A DNA stretch of 64,000 nt, taken from NCBI GenBank assembly GCA_963975425.1, contig CAXBGS010000003.1, positions 372,001-436,000 on the forward strand, in the 5' to 3' direction. The notes under the pieces were generated by a model. The model did no database searches and was not told the DNA's origin. It saw nothing but the letters and a program-made list of their open reading frames with translations. The translations under genes and the position numbers were made by a program. Shown one piece after another: positions 1 to 8,256 of the stretch (within the stretch, counting starts at the first letter, position 1; each line of letters begins with the position of its first letter). Origin of the DNA: CAXBGS01 sp963975425 (GTDB taxonomy: Bacteria; Planctomycetota; Planctomycetia; Pirellulales; Pirellulaceae).

Positions 1-204
1 AGCCTCCATCTTAACTTCCGCTTGCTTATGACGGTCAACCAAGTACCGGTGATCGCGGCCAGAAACCACCGATTTTGCGACCTCCAGCCCGCGTGCCTTC
101 GACAGAGGTATCACAGGAATTGATGTTGGCTTAAACTCGTTGGTTTGAAATCCAGGATGCCGCGTGCATCGGTCGTTTGTGCATTGGCATACCGCCGTCA
201 CCAT
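1..204 (-). CDS. Possible 5' part of a gene cut by the window edge
   Basis: On the minus strand a reading frame is open from an ATG at 204 to the left edge (68 codons, no stop). The translation looks protein-like, with a stretch IPLSKARGLEVAKSVVSGRD in its second half and mixed charged and hydrophobic residues. Upstream of the ATG the same frame stays open but becomes cysteine-rich and implausible. I recognise no domain. It would be divergent from the Minf_1886-family gene that begins at 234 or 261. It may be a non-coding open frame, since 68 codons is short, so confidence is low. Confidence 0.3.
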   Translation of the reverse strand, partial: MVTAVCQCTNDRCTRHPGFQTNEFKPTSIPVIPLSKARGLEVAKSVVSGRDHRYLVDRHKQAEVKMEA

Positions 205-233
205 CGTCGCTGCACCTTGGGGCACGCTAAACC

Positions 234-632
234 TTGATCGGCAGAGGCAACAGCCGAACCGTGGATTCCGACTCACACCAACAACGCGATCCTCGCTTGC
301 CTGAACCCCACTTGCACGCTGCCGAAGCGGTCCAGTTTGTCCGCGAATCGATCGACCTTGCGACGCGAGATCCCGAACTTGCTTGCGGCGGGGCCGTCGA
401 TGCCAGCGGTGTCTGCCGCGTCTTGTTGGAACTTTCGGTGGACCGTTATGGACGCGGCGGCAAAGACGTGCTGATGGATTGGGGAATCGTCACCAGCGAA
501 GACGTCGGCCTGATCATTGATCGGCTGATCAAGGCGGGCGCGGCTCAGCAGTACAGTGATGGCCCTGCCGACGATTTCGTGGGCATCTTTGACTTGACCA
601 AGCCGCCGGAAAGCTGGCAGCTGCGTTGGTAG
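234..632 (+). CDS. Minf_1886 family protein
   Basis: A small cytosolic protein of about 130 residues. The central and C-terminal part fits the conserved Minf_1886 family found in Planctomycetes and Verrucomicrobia: an N-terminal AVQFVRESIDLA helix, then GVCRVLLELSVDRYG, a DWGI motif (VLMDWGIVTSEDVG) and a C-terminal DDFVGIFDL. The molecular function of the family is unknown. The first in-frame start is TTG at 234; a GTG at 261 would remove nine residues and is equally plausible, as no Shine-Dalgarno sequence settles it. The gene stands alone and converges on the YihY gene downstream. Family assignment is by motif recall only. Confidence 0.75.
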   Translation: MIGRGNSRTVDSDSHQQRDPRLPEPHLHAAEAVQFVRESIDLATRDPELACGGAVDASGVCRVLLELSVDRYGRGGKDVLMDWGIVTSEDVGLIIDRLIKAGAAQQYSDGPADDFVGIFDLTKPPESWQLRW

Positions 633-698
633 CGGACACCGAAAGGGTCACGGACGTAGTGCTGGCCGCAAATCGGTTTTAACGGGCGACGCTGTGGG

Positions 699-2282
699 TC
701 AGTCCTGCCGCGAAGCGTTTGCCGGCCCACTCACCACGGTGTCGGCCAGTGTGCGTCCTTTGGCCGCTTCACGCTCGGCGCGTTTGAGTTCGACGAGCGT
801 TTTCCAGGCCGAGTGCGTGTTGGTCGGACGCGACTGGTGCGCAATCGTAAGGATCGTCTCGATCGAGATTTTCTCGGCCGGTCGGGCGAGCATCAAACCC
901 GCCTCGTCGGCCGCACCGACGGCAACACGCCGCAGCAGATTTGCCTCGATTAGTTTGTCGGTCATCTCATTGACGATGCGTCCAGGCAGCCCCAATTGAT
1001 CGGCAAGGTCTTGGTGTTTGACGTCGCGTCCTGCCGCGAACGCCGAGGCGACCTCCGTCATAATCGGCAGCATCCAATCTGGATCACCGTGGATCAAGCC
1101 GGCCTCGTTCCAATCGATTCGTTTCGGCCGGCGTCCACCCAACGTTTGCAACGTGAACGTCAAAATCAAACCGAACAACACGATCAGCCACGTCACATAG
1201 ATCCAAAACAGAAACAAAGGGATCAGACCTAGCGAACCGTAAATTGCCGAATACGGGACCGCGGTGACGACATAAATTTGAAAACCGAGCTTTGCAGCCT
1301 CCCACAACAACGCGCCCACCAGCGAACCGACCCCAGCGGCTCGTGCAGAAACGTGCGTGTTAGGCATCAACGCATACAACAAGAACAACAATACCCAGCT
1401 GGCACCGATCGACAGCATGTGGCTGAGCACCGGACGTACGTTCCAGCCGTCCCCCATCGCCGCGAACCACTCGACGACTTGACCGGACATGTACAGACTC
1501 ATGGCGAGCAGTCCGCTGCCCAACGTGATGATCGACCAGTGAATCGCAACGCGAATGTGAACCGGACGTTTCGTCGGCGCGTCATAGATGCGATTAAAAA
1601 CCGATTCGGTCGATTCGGCCAGCGCGACGGCGGCGTAAACGAACAGCAACAGTCCGACGACACCGATCGATGCAAAGTCCAAGGACGAAACCTTACGCGT
1701 GGCCTCGCGCAGCGTGCGGCGGATGCTTGCCTGGGATTGCCGGCGAGCTTCCTTGTCGGTCTCGTCATTCAGTTCGCCGGAATCATCCAGTTCGCCGGAA
1801 TCATTGAACGAATCTCGCCCGTTCGCCGATCCGGTTTGGTCCGTGGTGATTCCGTCGTCACCGACAATCGGCGCGGTCAATTCACCGGGCATCAGCCCAG
1901 ACACTTGTGGCGACAGTTCGGATGTCTGTCTGGAGAGCGCCGACTCAGTCGCTTCGTCTGCTAAGTCCGGCGACTGCAAGTAAGTGTCAGGGATCTCGGG
2001 AACGCCGAAGAACGAATACAGCTGGCTTTCGACTTTGGTTTGAACGTCTTCTAGACCGCCGACGATGCGAAACATGACCAACCCCAACACGACGACGGGG
2101 ATCAGCGCAAAGATCGTCCGATAGGTCAGTTCGGCCGCCATGCCTTCGGCGCGATGACGATGCAACTGACGACTGCAGTGGGCGGCGAGTTCCCAGCCAT
2201 ATCTCAGCTGATGTTGACGCCGCGTCAGTTCTTCGCGGGGGCGCCGCACCGCATCGACGACGTAGTCAATGAATCGGTTCAC
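699..2282 (-). CDS. YihY/virulence factor BrkB family membrane protein
   Basis: An integral membrane protein of 527 residues of the YihY (BrkB, formerly RNase BN-like) family, whose transport or envelope role is still poorly defined. The N-terminal helix with the family motif ELTYRTIFALIPVVVLGLVM lies at about 51-70, and further membrane segments occupy about 205-380, including LIPLFLFWIYVTWLIVLFG. The C-terminus (about 400-490) looks like a winged-helix domain (DLADQLGLPGRIVNEMTDKL). The family is usually about 280-420 residues. The extra length comes mostly from an acidic, low-complexity insertion at about residues 95-185, between the first two membrane segments, containing a duplicated DDSGEL. 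Start ATG at 2282. The family call is secure; any role is not. Confidence 0.85.
   Translation of the reverse strand: MNRFIDYVVDAVRRPREELTRRQHQLRYGWELAAHCSRQLHRHRAEGMAAELTYRTIFALIPVVVLGLVMFRIVGGLEDVQTKVESQLYSFFGVPEIPDTYLQSPDLADEATESALSRQTSELSPQVSGLMPGELTAPIVGDDGITTDQTGSANGRDSFNDSGELDDSGELNDETDKEARRQSQASIRRTLREATRKVSSLDFASIGVVGLLLFVYAAVALAESTESVFNRIYDAPTKRPVHIRVAIHWSIITLGSGLLAMSLYMSGQVVEWFAAMGDGWNVRPVLSHMLSIGASWVLLFLLYALMPNTHVSARAAGVGSLVGALLWEAAKLGFQIYVVTAVPYSAIYGSLGLIPLFLFWIYVTWLIVLFGLILTFTLQTLGGRRPKRIDWNEAGLIHGDPDWMLPIMTEVASAFAAGRDVKHQDLADQLGLPGRIVNEMTDKLIEANLLRRVAVGAADEAGLMLARPAEKISIETILTIAHQSRPTNTHSAWKTLVELKRAEREAAKGRTLADTVVSGPANASRQD
1770..1805. repeat. 18-bp tandem duplication inside the YihY gene
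   Basis: CAGTTCGCCGGAATCATC at 1770-1787 is repeated at 1788-1805 with one change at the last base. On the minus strand it encodes the duplicated DDSGEL in the acidic insertion of the YihY-like protein. It keeps the reading frame, and looks like a recent slippage event in a weakly constrained loop. Confidence 0.9.
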
Positions 2283-2339
2283 GGCAAACGGGCTTTCGAA
2301 ATCTTTGGCACTTGGCGTTTCAACAGGCTGCCAGCCATT

Positions 2340-2807
2340 CTACGCCGCGCGGCGAATCTCTTGGTCGCCCGATTCGCGGTCGGTCTGCGAAACGTCCGCG
2401 GCCGGCTCGGGTTTTGCCGGCGACATGGAAATCACTGCCGGCGGTTCATCCGTCTGTGGCTGAGCCAATTGCGGTACCAACGCCTCACCGCTTAGCGAAC
2501 AGAGCCACTTTCCGTCGGAGGACGCGATTTTCAGCTCGTCTTCTTCCATGAACCAGACGGCCCGATAGTCACCTGCATCAAATTGGCGACCACAGTAGAA
2601 TCCGTCTCGAATCAGAATCGATTCACCGAGTATTTTCGGCGATGACTCGTCCTGCGCCCCAGATTGCTCATGCAACCATTGTTCTAATCGCATTCGGACG
2701 GCGGCAAGTCGCTGAGAATTGGTCATCCGGTAAATCTGCTCCGATTGCGGTACGATACGCTGGTGTAAGGCTTCAATTTCCTCGCAGGAGATTGATCCAA
2801 CGCGCAT
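2340..2807 (-). CDS. Hypothetical protein
   Basis: A soluble protein of about 155 residues with no domain I recognise. The first half is helical and charged (SCEEIEALHQRIVPQSEQIY, then RLAAVRMRLEQWLHE). The middle is beta-like and aromatic (RDGFYCGRQFDAGDYRAVWF). The tail is low-complexity and rich in Pro, Glu and Ala. I chose ATG 2807. The frame extends to 2876, but the extra 23 residues look like translated upstream DNA. ATG at 2726 is another option; none has a strong Shine-Dalgarno. It lies 57 bp upstream of the YihY gene on the same strand, so the two may be co-transcribed, and it is divergent from hpt. Confidence 0.6.
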   Translation of the reverse strand: MRVGSISCEEIEALHQRIVPQSEQIYRMTNSQRLAAVRMRLEQWLHEQSGAQDESSPKILGESILIRDGFYCGRQFDAGDYRAVWFMEEDELKIASSDGKWLCSLSGEALVPQLAQPQTDEPPAVISMSPAKPEPAADVSQTDRESGDQEIRRAA

Positions 2808-3048
2808 TGCATAAACAAGTATTCGGCACGAACGATCCTCAGGGCCGGTCGGTCTCGAATAGTTCGCACTGAACACCTAGAATCCCTATTTCCACAGATA
2901 TGACAGGTCGGCTGTCGCCTTTTCCAACGTTTGCTTTCGATCCGGAATCACTGACGAAACTTCGGACGTCCGCAATCGGTGGCGAAAATGCATTCATTTT
3001 GAGTCATTTGAACGAGCCGACGAAATCACTTTTCCTTTGAGAGACCCA

Positions 3049-3591
3049 ATGCGAATCCTGCTTGACGAGACCCAGTTGACCAGCGGCGTCGAAGAATTGG
3101 CTGGCAATATCGATCGTCACTACGGCGAACAACCATTGACGGTGATCGCGGTGATGACCGGCAGTTTGGTGTTGTTCGCGGATTTAATTCGCCGGCTCTC
3201 GATGCCCCAACGCGTTGGCGTCGTGCAAGCGTCCAGCTATCGGGGTGGAACCCAGTCGGGCGAACTCAAAATCGATGCCGGGATGCTTATCGATGTCAAA
3301 GATCGAGATGTCCTGTTGGTCGATGACATCTTTGACACCGGCCAGACGCTCGATCGTTTGACGGCCGAGCTGCGTGCGTTGGGTGCTAAATCGGTCAAGA
3401 CTGCAGTCCTGCTGCACAAACAGCGTGAGCATTCCGTGAAGATGCGACCGGACTTTGTCGCCTTCGAAATTCCCGACGAGTTTGTGGTGGGATACGGACT
3501 AGACTATCTCGATATGTATCGAAACCTGCCGTATCTGGGTGTGCTGGAACCCGCCGAAATCGAAGCGACTGCGATGGAAGCAAAGACGTGA
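3049..3591 (+). CDS. hpt: Hypoxanthine phosphoribosyltransferase
   Basis: Purine salvage enzyme that transfers phosphoribose from PRPP to hypoxanthine (and often guanine), in the cytoplasm. About 180 residues, the usual length. It shows the family motifs in order: AVMTGSLVLFADL (PPi loop) at about 34-46, ASSYRGGTQSGEL (flexible loop) at about 62-74, the PRPP signature VLLVDDIFDTGQTL at about 89-102, and the C-terminal FVVGYGLDY that stacks on the purine. ATG 3049 is preferred over the TTG at 3037 because GAGAG lies a few bases upstream and the protein then begins MRILLDE. The stop overlaps the GTG start of the following glycosyltransferase by four bases (GTGA), so the two should be translationally coupled. 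Confidence 0.93.
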   Translation: MRILLDETQLTSGVEELAGNIDRHYGEQPLTVIAVMTGSLVLFADLIRRLSMPQRVGVVQASSYRGGTQSGELKIDAGMLIDVKDRDVLLVDDIFDTGQTLDRLTAELRALGAKSVKTAVLLHKQREHSVKMRPDFVAFEIPDEFVVGYGLDYLDMYRNLPYLGVLEPAEIEATAMEAKT

Positions 3592-5003
3592 CCGGACATT
3601 CCAGTCCCGCGCAACCCACACCCTTTCATCCTGCGCAGGCCCATTCACCGCGCCCTCGCGTGTTGTTGATCGGTCGTCATTTTTGGCCACACGGCTCGAT
3701 CGACGCGGCGGCCTATCTGATGCAGCTTGCCACCGACTTGTGCCGGCGTGACATCCACACAGAAGTGTTGACGCCACAATATGCGTCGTCTTGGGCGCCA
3801 CGTTTTGACTTTCGTGAACTGACCGTGCATCGCCCCGCGTCGGCGCCGCGATTTGATAGTGCGATTGGTCGTGATTGGTCGGTCAACCGATATGTCCGCA
3901 TCCTCGCCAGTTGGATCCGCGAACACGGCCGATCGTACGATGTGATGATGATCGATCGGGCCCAAGAGGAAGTGATCGCGGCAGTCGAAGCGGCCAAGTC
4001 GGTCGGCTGTGCCACGGTGGTTCGCATCGGCGGTTGGGAACAAGACAACGATATCCGTTGGTGGCAAACGCATCGCTCGGCAGGCCGATGCATGGCGTTT
4101 ACCAGACGGGCCGACATTGTCGTTGCCAAGAGTCCTCAGGATCATCGAGCGCTGGTCGCCAACGCTTTCGAACATGAACGTGTGGTCCGAATTCAGGACG
4201 GGTTCACAGCGGGATCGACACGCGCCGAACGCGACAAGCAGCGGTATCGCAGAGCGTTGGCTGCCATCAACGGTGACCTTGCCGCGCCGGCGGACATGCC
4301 CGTCGCACTGTGCTGCACACCGCTGCGTGGCGACACGGGCATCCGAATGCTAACCGAGTCGATCCGAGTATTGGTTTCTCGGTACCCGAGGCTACGCTTT
4401 TGGTTGATCGGCGACGGTCCTGACCGAGGTTCGATCTATGACTTCCTGCGAGGCGAAGGAGTCCGCGACGCGATCGCGATGCCGGGTTCGTTCGCCGAAA
4501 TGAAAGACTTGTTCATCGCGGCAGATTTGTTTGTCCAGCTTGGGGGGACAGGACTGGATTCACACTTGCGACAAGCCGTCAACGAAAGCTTGCCGATTGT
4601 CTCGGTCGACAACGAATCCACGCGTGCGGTCTTGTCGGCCGATGCCCCAGCCTCCGGACGAGTTGGCGGCAATGTCAATGTCTCCAGCGAGCATGAACAC
4701 AAGACGGATTCCGACCTGGTCGCCTGGTTTGAACCCGACAGAATCAAGTCGCTGCGTCTTGCCATGCGTCGCGTGCTGGACCAGCCGCAAGAGAGCGCCG
4801 ACCGCGCGGCCGAGCTGCGACGAGTGCTTTGCCGTCAACGCCCCCATCACGACACCGTTGACGCATACGTGCAATTGATTCGCCGCCTTGCCGGACGCCG
4901 CGCCAACAAGACCGACGCTCAGCAATCGAAAACAGAACGCTCGAATTCCCAGCAATCCGACACACAGCACACTGACGCTCCATCGATTGAATCGGCATCA
5001 TGA
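3588..5003 (+). CDS. Glycosyltransferase family 4 protein
   Basis: A 471-residue GT-B fold glycosyltransferase, probably cytoplasmic, using a nucleotide sugar to build a cell-surface or storage glycan. It shows an N-terminal RVLLIGRHFWPHGSIDAAAY with the Gly-rich acceptor-domain strand, and a C-terminal half with a GT4-like strand FWLIGDGPDRGSIYDFL. The usual EX7E catalytic motif is degenerate here: the equivalent stretch reads GTGLDSHLRQAVNESLP, keeping only the second Glu. The last about 35 residues are low-complexity Gln/Ser/Thr. The start is GTG, overlapping hpt by four bases, and the stop overlaps the next glycosyltransferase by four (ATGA). Substrate unknown. Confidence 0.8.
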   Translation: MTGHSSPAQPTPFHPAQAHSPRPRVLLIGRHFWPHGSIDAAAYLMQLATDLCRRDIHTEVLTPQYASSWAPRFDFRELTVHRPASAPRFDSAIGRDWSVNRYVRILASWIREHGRSYDVMMIDRAQEEVIAAVEAAKSVGCATVVRIGGWEQDNDIRWWQTHRSAGRCMAFTRRADIVVAKSPQDHRALVANAFEHERVVRIQDGFTAGSTRAERDKQRYRRALAAINGDLAAPADMPVALCCTPLRGDTGIRMLTESIRVLVSRYPRLRFWLIGDGPDRGSIYDFLRGEGVRDAIAMPGSFAEMKDLFIAADLFVQLGGTGLDSHLRQAVNESLPIVSVDNESTRAVLSADAPASGRVGGNVNVSSEHEHKTDSDLVAWFEPDRIKSLRLAMRRVLDQPQESADRAAELRRVLCRQRPHHDTVDAYVQLIRRLAGRRANKTDAQQSKTERSNSQQSDTQHTDAPSIESAS

Positions 5004-6112
5004 CGATACGCGTTGCATTGATTATTCCGACGATGGATCGTGGCGGAGCGGAGAAGCAGCTTTGTCTGCTGGCGACCCATTTGCCACCAGACGAGTTCGA
5101 TGTCCACGTGGTCCTGTTGACTCGAGACGGTCCCCGCAGCGAGCTGCTGCGGCAAGCCGGAATCCCTGTCACCGTGATCGGCAAACGATTCAAGGCCGAC
5201 CCGACCGCACTGTTGCGGCTGCGCAACCATCTAAAACAGATCGCACCGGACATCGTCCACACGTGGATTTTTGCGGCGAACAGTTTTGGTCGGGCCGCGG
5301 CGAAACTGGCGACCGTTCCTCGCATCTTGGCCAGCGAACGGTGTGTGGATCTGTGGAAAACATCAGCGCACTTCATGATTGACCGGCAACTCGCCAGATT
5401 CACCGAGAAGATCACAACGAACAGCGTGGGCGTTCGCGACTTCTACGCAGCCCACGGTATCCATCCGGACCTGTTCCAAGTCATTCCCAATGGTGTCTTG
5501 CCGCGAACGGCTGGCTCGATCGATCGCCAGGAAGCGTGTCGTCGGCTGGAGGTTCCGCCGGACCGAAAAATCATTCTCGCCGTGGGTCGCTTGTGGCCGC
5601 AGAAACGATACCGTGATCTGATTTGGGCCGCCGAGTTGTTAGCGGCCCTGCGGCAAGACACGACCCTTGTCATCGTTGGCGACGGTCCTCAACGAGGCGA
5701 ATTGTTGCGTCACCGAGATGCCGTCACCACAGCGTCGCACGTGCGTTTCGCGGGACAACGCGAGGACGTCGCCGAATTGCTGCCACACGCCGCTGCGTTT
5801 TGGCTCGGCAGTGAATATGAAGGCCAAAGTAATGCCCTGATCGAAGCGATGCAGGCCGGCGTGCCGGTCGTCGCCAGTGATATCGCAGGAAACCGCGATC
5901 TGGTGATCGAGGGACAGACGGGACGGCTGGTTGCACTAGGGGATCGTGCCGATTTTGCACGTCAAACCAATGATTTGCTCGAAAATCCTGCGCAGTCGTT
6001 ACAGCTAGCCAACGCCGCTCGCCAGAGAATCGAAAACGACTTTTCGGTCCAAGCGATGGTCGATTCGCATGCCAATCTGTATCGAAAGAAGCCGCCACTC
6101 GCCGCAGGGTGA
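5000..6112 (+). CDS. Glycosyltransferase family 4 protein
   Basis: A 370-residue canonical GT4 enzyme with a GT-B fold. The N-terminal Rossmann strand RVALIIPTMDRGGAEKQL carries the GGAEK motif typical of the family; VIPNGVLPR marks the domain linker. The C-terminal domain has ILAVGRLWPQKRYRDLI, then LVIVGDGPQRGELL, and an intact EX7E motif in SEYEGQSNALIEAM, followed by GVPVVASDIAGN. It starts inside the stop of the preceding glycosyltransferase (ATGA overlap), so the pair probably acts on one glycan, with this member catalytically standard and its partner divergent. Acceptor and donor cannot be read from sequence. Confidence 0.88.
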   Translation: MTIRVALIIPTMDRGGAEKQLCLLATHLPPDEFDVHVVLLTRDGPRSELLRQAGIPVTVIGKRFKADPTALLRLRNHLKQIAPDIVHTWIFAANSFGRAAAKLATVPRILASERCVDLWKTSAHFMIDRQLARFTEKITTNSVGVRDFYAAHGIHPDLFQVIPNGVLPRTAGSIDRQEACRRLEVPPDRKIILAVGRLWPQKRYRDLIWAAELLAALRQDTTLVIVGDGPQRGELLRHRDAVTTASHVRFAGQREDVAELLPHAAAFWLGSEYEGQSNALIEAMQAGVPVVASDIAGNRDLVIEGQTGRLVALGDRADFARQTNDLLENPAQSLQLANAARQRIENDFSVQAMVDSHANLYRKKPPLAAG

Positions 6113-6413
6113 TAAACCGTTCCGCTCGTAACGATCAGGGGACGGTCGGCGCACCGAATTTCTTAGCAAACATCGTTTTTGCTACAGAAACGCATTGAGA
6201 AGCAACGTCGTACAGATACGATCGGAAGGGTGAGGACGTGAATCTGCACTCGCCTTTGGTTGCCCGCGAAGTGGGCCACCCGGCGGGAACGTTGGTATGC
6301 GGCGGTCCTCGCCACTCTCAGCGATGACCGCGTTTTGATTGCGGCCGCAGCCCAGAGTGCCACATCACAGAGCGCCTAGTAACGGGCCAGACGCTGCCGA
6401 GGCTTTTCAACGA
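6113..6413. other. Intergenic region, no feature recognised
   Basis: About 300 bp between the second GT4 gene and the next hypothetical gene. No convincing reading frame, hairpin with a T-run or repeat was seen. It presumably holds the 3' end of the hpt operon and a promoter for the downstream gene. Confidence 0.5.
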
Positions 6414-6971
6414 ATGGACATGAGCGATACCAGCCGACCGTCGATCGACGAAGTCGATTTATTGTTGGCCAATGCTCGGTTGCGAGACGAGCTGGAACCG
6501 TTTCGCGATGAATCGATTGACGATCCGTCGACGAATCGGATGCCGTTGCATACCGAAAATGAATACTTGGCTTCGATGCTGGCTTGGGAACGTGCTCCCG
6601 CGTTGCCCATCGCCCGATGGTTCACGCCGACACTGGAATTGCCGCCGCCGGAGTCGATGAACGACCAGGAGCTCAGCGAGCAATTGCACATCACCGTGAA
6701 CCAGCTTTTCTCGGTGCAAGTCGTCCTGCGATGCACCGATCACCTAAGCGACCGCGAGCTGTACAAGATCATCTATCGCGACATCTTGCCGTGCTGTGAA
6801 AAGAAGGTTGAATTGCCCGGTAAGTTTCTCGAGTGGCGTTGCATCGAGGACAACGAAACGTGGCTGCGTTATTACGCCAACCCGATCGAACGCCGCCGAT
6901 TTCAAGAAGAGTACGACGTCGACCTGCCCGCACCCGAAGACCCCAAGTACACAAGAAACTTGCCGGGCTAA
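6414..6971 (+). CDS. Conserved hypothetical protein
   Basis: A soluble, acidic protein of about 185 residues with no domain I can name. It contains an N-terminal helical stretch (EVDLLLANARLRDELEPFRD), a Trp-containing middle (LPIARWFTPTLELPPPE), a helical segment with two cysteines (LSDRELYKIIYRDILPCCEK), and the C-terminal RRRFQEEYDVDLPAPEDP. The frame is open back to 6339, but ATG 6414 or 6420 gives a clean start (MDMSDTSRPSID). It converges on the family 2 glycosyltransferase gene with a hairpin between them. The restrained codon and residue use support a real gene. Confidence 0.65.
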   Translation: MDMSDTSRPSIDEVDLLLANARLRDELEPFRDESIDDPSTNRMPLHTENEYLASMLAWERAPALPIARWFTPTLELPPPESMNDQELSEQLHITVNQLFSVQVVLRCTDHLSDRELYKIIYRDILPCCEKKVELPGKFLEWRCIEDNETWLRYYANPIERRRFQEEYDVDLPAPEDPKYTRNLPG

Positions 6972-6979
6972 TGACGGAA

Positions 6980-7004
6980 GAATATCGGTTCCCGACCGGT
7001 ATTC
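6980..7004. terminator. Hairpin between convergent genes, possible bidirectional terminator
   Basis: Arms GAATATCGGT (6980-6989) and ACCGGTATTC (6995-7004) form a 10-bp stem with one G-U pair and a 5-nt loop. It lies between the stops of the convergent genes ending at 6971 and 7019. There is no clear T-run on either side, so intrinsic termination is only inferred from position. Confidence 0.45.
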
Positions 7005-7018
7005 CCGATAAGCTTGGT

Positions 7019-7915
7019 TCAGCGGGAAACCTTCAATCGACGTTTGCGATATTTCCAGATACAGGCGATGGCGGCGAAACCGTCTCGCCAGCCAATTTTC
7101 TTGCCTTCGTCATAGCTGCGGCAGTTGTATCCTGTCGGGACTTCCAGAATTCGCGCATCCGTTGCAGCGACTTTGGCCGTGATTTCCGGCTCGAACCCAA
7201 AGCGGCATTCACGTAGTTCCATTGATCGGATCAGGTCGCCGTCGAACGCTTTGTGGCAGGTTTCCATGTCGGTCAGCCGCAGCCCCGTCAGTGCGTTGCT
7301 GAGCTGTGTGAGGACAAAATTTCCGGCACGATGCACTAGCGACGGGTCACTTGTTCCGCCCTGGTATCGCGAACCGTAAACGACTTCGGCGTCGCCGTCC
7401 AAGATCGGCCAAACGACGCGCAGCAAGTCGGCCGGATCATATTCCAGATCGGCATCTTGAATCGCCACGACGCTGCCCAGACTGTGCCGGATCGCCAGCC
7501 GGACTGCCGAACCTTTGCCGTGGTTACGGCGGCGACAGATAATCTTGACTCCCGATTGCGGCTTAAGACTCATCAGCCACTGTGCCGTCCCGTCGGTGCT
7601 GCCATCATCAACAATGATGACCTCGCACGCGGGCGGCATCACCTCGTCGATTCGCGCAAGAACTTTGGGTAACGTTTCTCGTTCGTTGTAGACCGGCACG
7701 ATGATCGACAAATCAAATTGGTCGATCGGGCGAACGCCACTTGCCGCGGCCGTCGCGTCGGCAATCAGGTCCAGCGTCTGGTCGATGCGGTCGATGACCT
7801 CGTCGGTGCGTTTTGCAGCGGCCCTGGTATTCCAAACCGAATCCGTATCGCTCAGCAGCGCGTCGACGGTGCTTTGCGTTGACATGGTTTCTTGGGTTAT
7901 CTGATCTGTCGACAT
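7019..7915 (-). CDS. Glycosyltransferase family 2 (dolichol-phosphate mannosyltransferase-like)
   Basis: A GT-A fold enzyme of about 298 residues resembling bacterial DPM1/polyprenyl-phosphate glycosyltransferases. It carries DLSIIVPVYNERETLPKVL, then VIIVDDGSTDGTAQWL, the DXD-like AIQDADLEYDPADLL, and the YGSRYQGG motif of this subgroup. A C-terminal GYNCRSYDEGKKIGWRDG is also typical. No membrane segment is visible, so it is probably a soluble or peripheral enzyme charging a lipid carrier. The open frame runs to 8281, but that would overlap the divergent antiporter gene; the ATG at 7915 (MSTDQITQE) is the most likely start, with 7885 as an alternative. About 55 residues before the catalytic domain are helical and of unknown role. 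Confidence 0.85.
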   Translation of the reverse strand: MSTDQITQETMSTQSTVDALLSDTDSVWNTRAAAKRTDEVIDRIDQTLDLIADATAAASGVRPIDQFDLSIIVPVYNERETLPKVLARIDEVMPPACEVIIVDDGSTDGTAQWLMSLKPQSGVKIICRRRNHGKGSAVRLAIRHSLGSVVAIQDADLEYDPADLLRVVWPILDGDAEVVYGSRYQGGTSDPSLVHRAGNFVLTQLSNALTGLRLTDMETCHKAFDGDLIRSMELRECRFGFEPEITAKVAATDARILEVPTGYNCRSYDEGKKIGWRDGFAAIACIWKYRKRRLKVSR

Positions 7916-8256
7916 CGCGGTGCGCCATCCATTTTTCGGTAGATGCGGGACTAGAAATTTTCCCACCGAATGAAGGTTGGGGTCCAGATCATTCGAAGTC
8001 CGCAGAATCCGAACAAGCGAAGCCGAACCAGTGGGCAAGGGAGTGGGCCTGCGCGGATTAAAACGACTGCAACACTCAAACCATAAATCGGTCCGTGACC
8101 GCGAAGCGATCCAACCCCAAGCACACCCCCGCACGCGATAACGCTGTGATCCCGGCCGGTTCGGCGAGCTTGTCGGGGGTAGCCTTGCTGGGAAGTGGAC
8201 GTGACAATCACGGGTCGAAAACCGAAAATTCCGCGTGAGACCGACTGCGAAGCACC
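7916..8256. other. Divergent intergenic region
   Basis: About 340 bp between the starts of the family 2 glycosyltransferase (minus) and the antiporter (plus). It must hold both promoters, but no convincing -35/-10 pair or operator was seen. A frame extending the glycosyltransferase across it has poor, Arg/Pro-rich residue content and was not accepted. Confidence 0.5.

Noticed and set aside
1278..1964. Plus-strand open frame of 228 codons inside the YihY gene
   Set aside because: Rich in Arg, Gln and His and lacking any domain; the minus strand has the recognisable YihY membrane protein.
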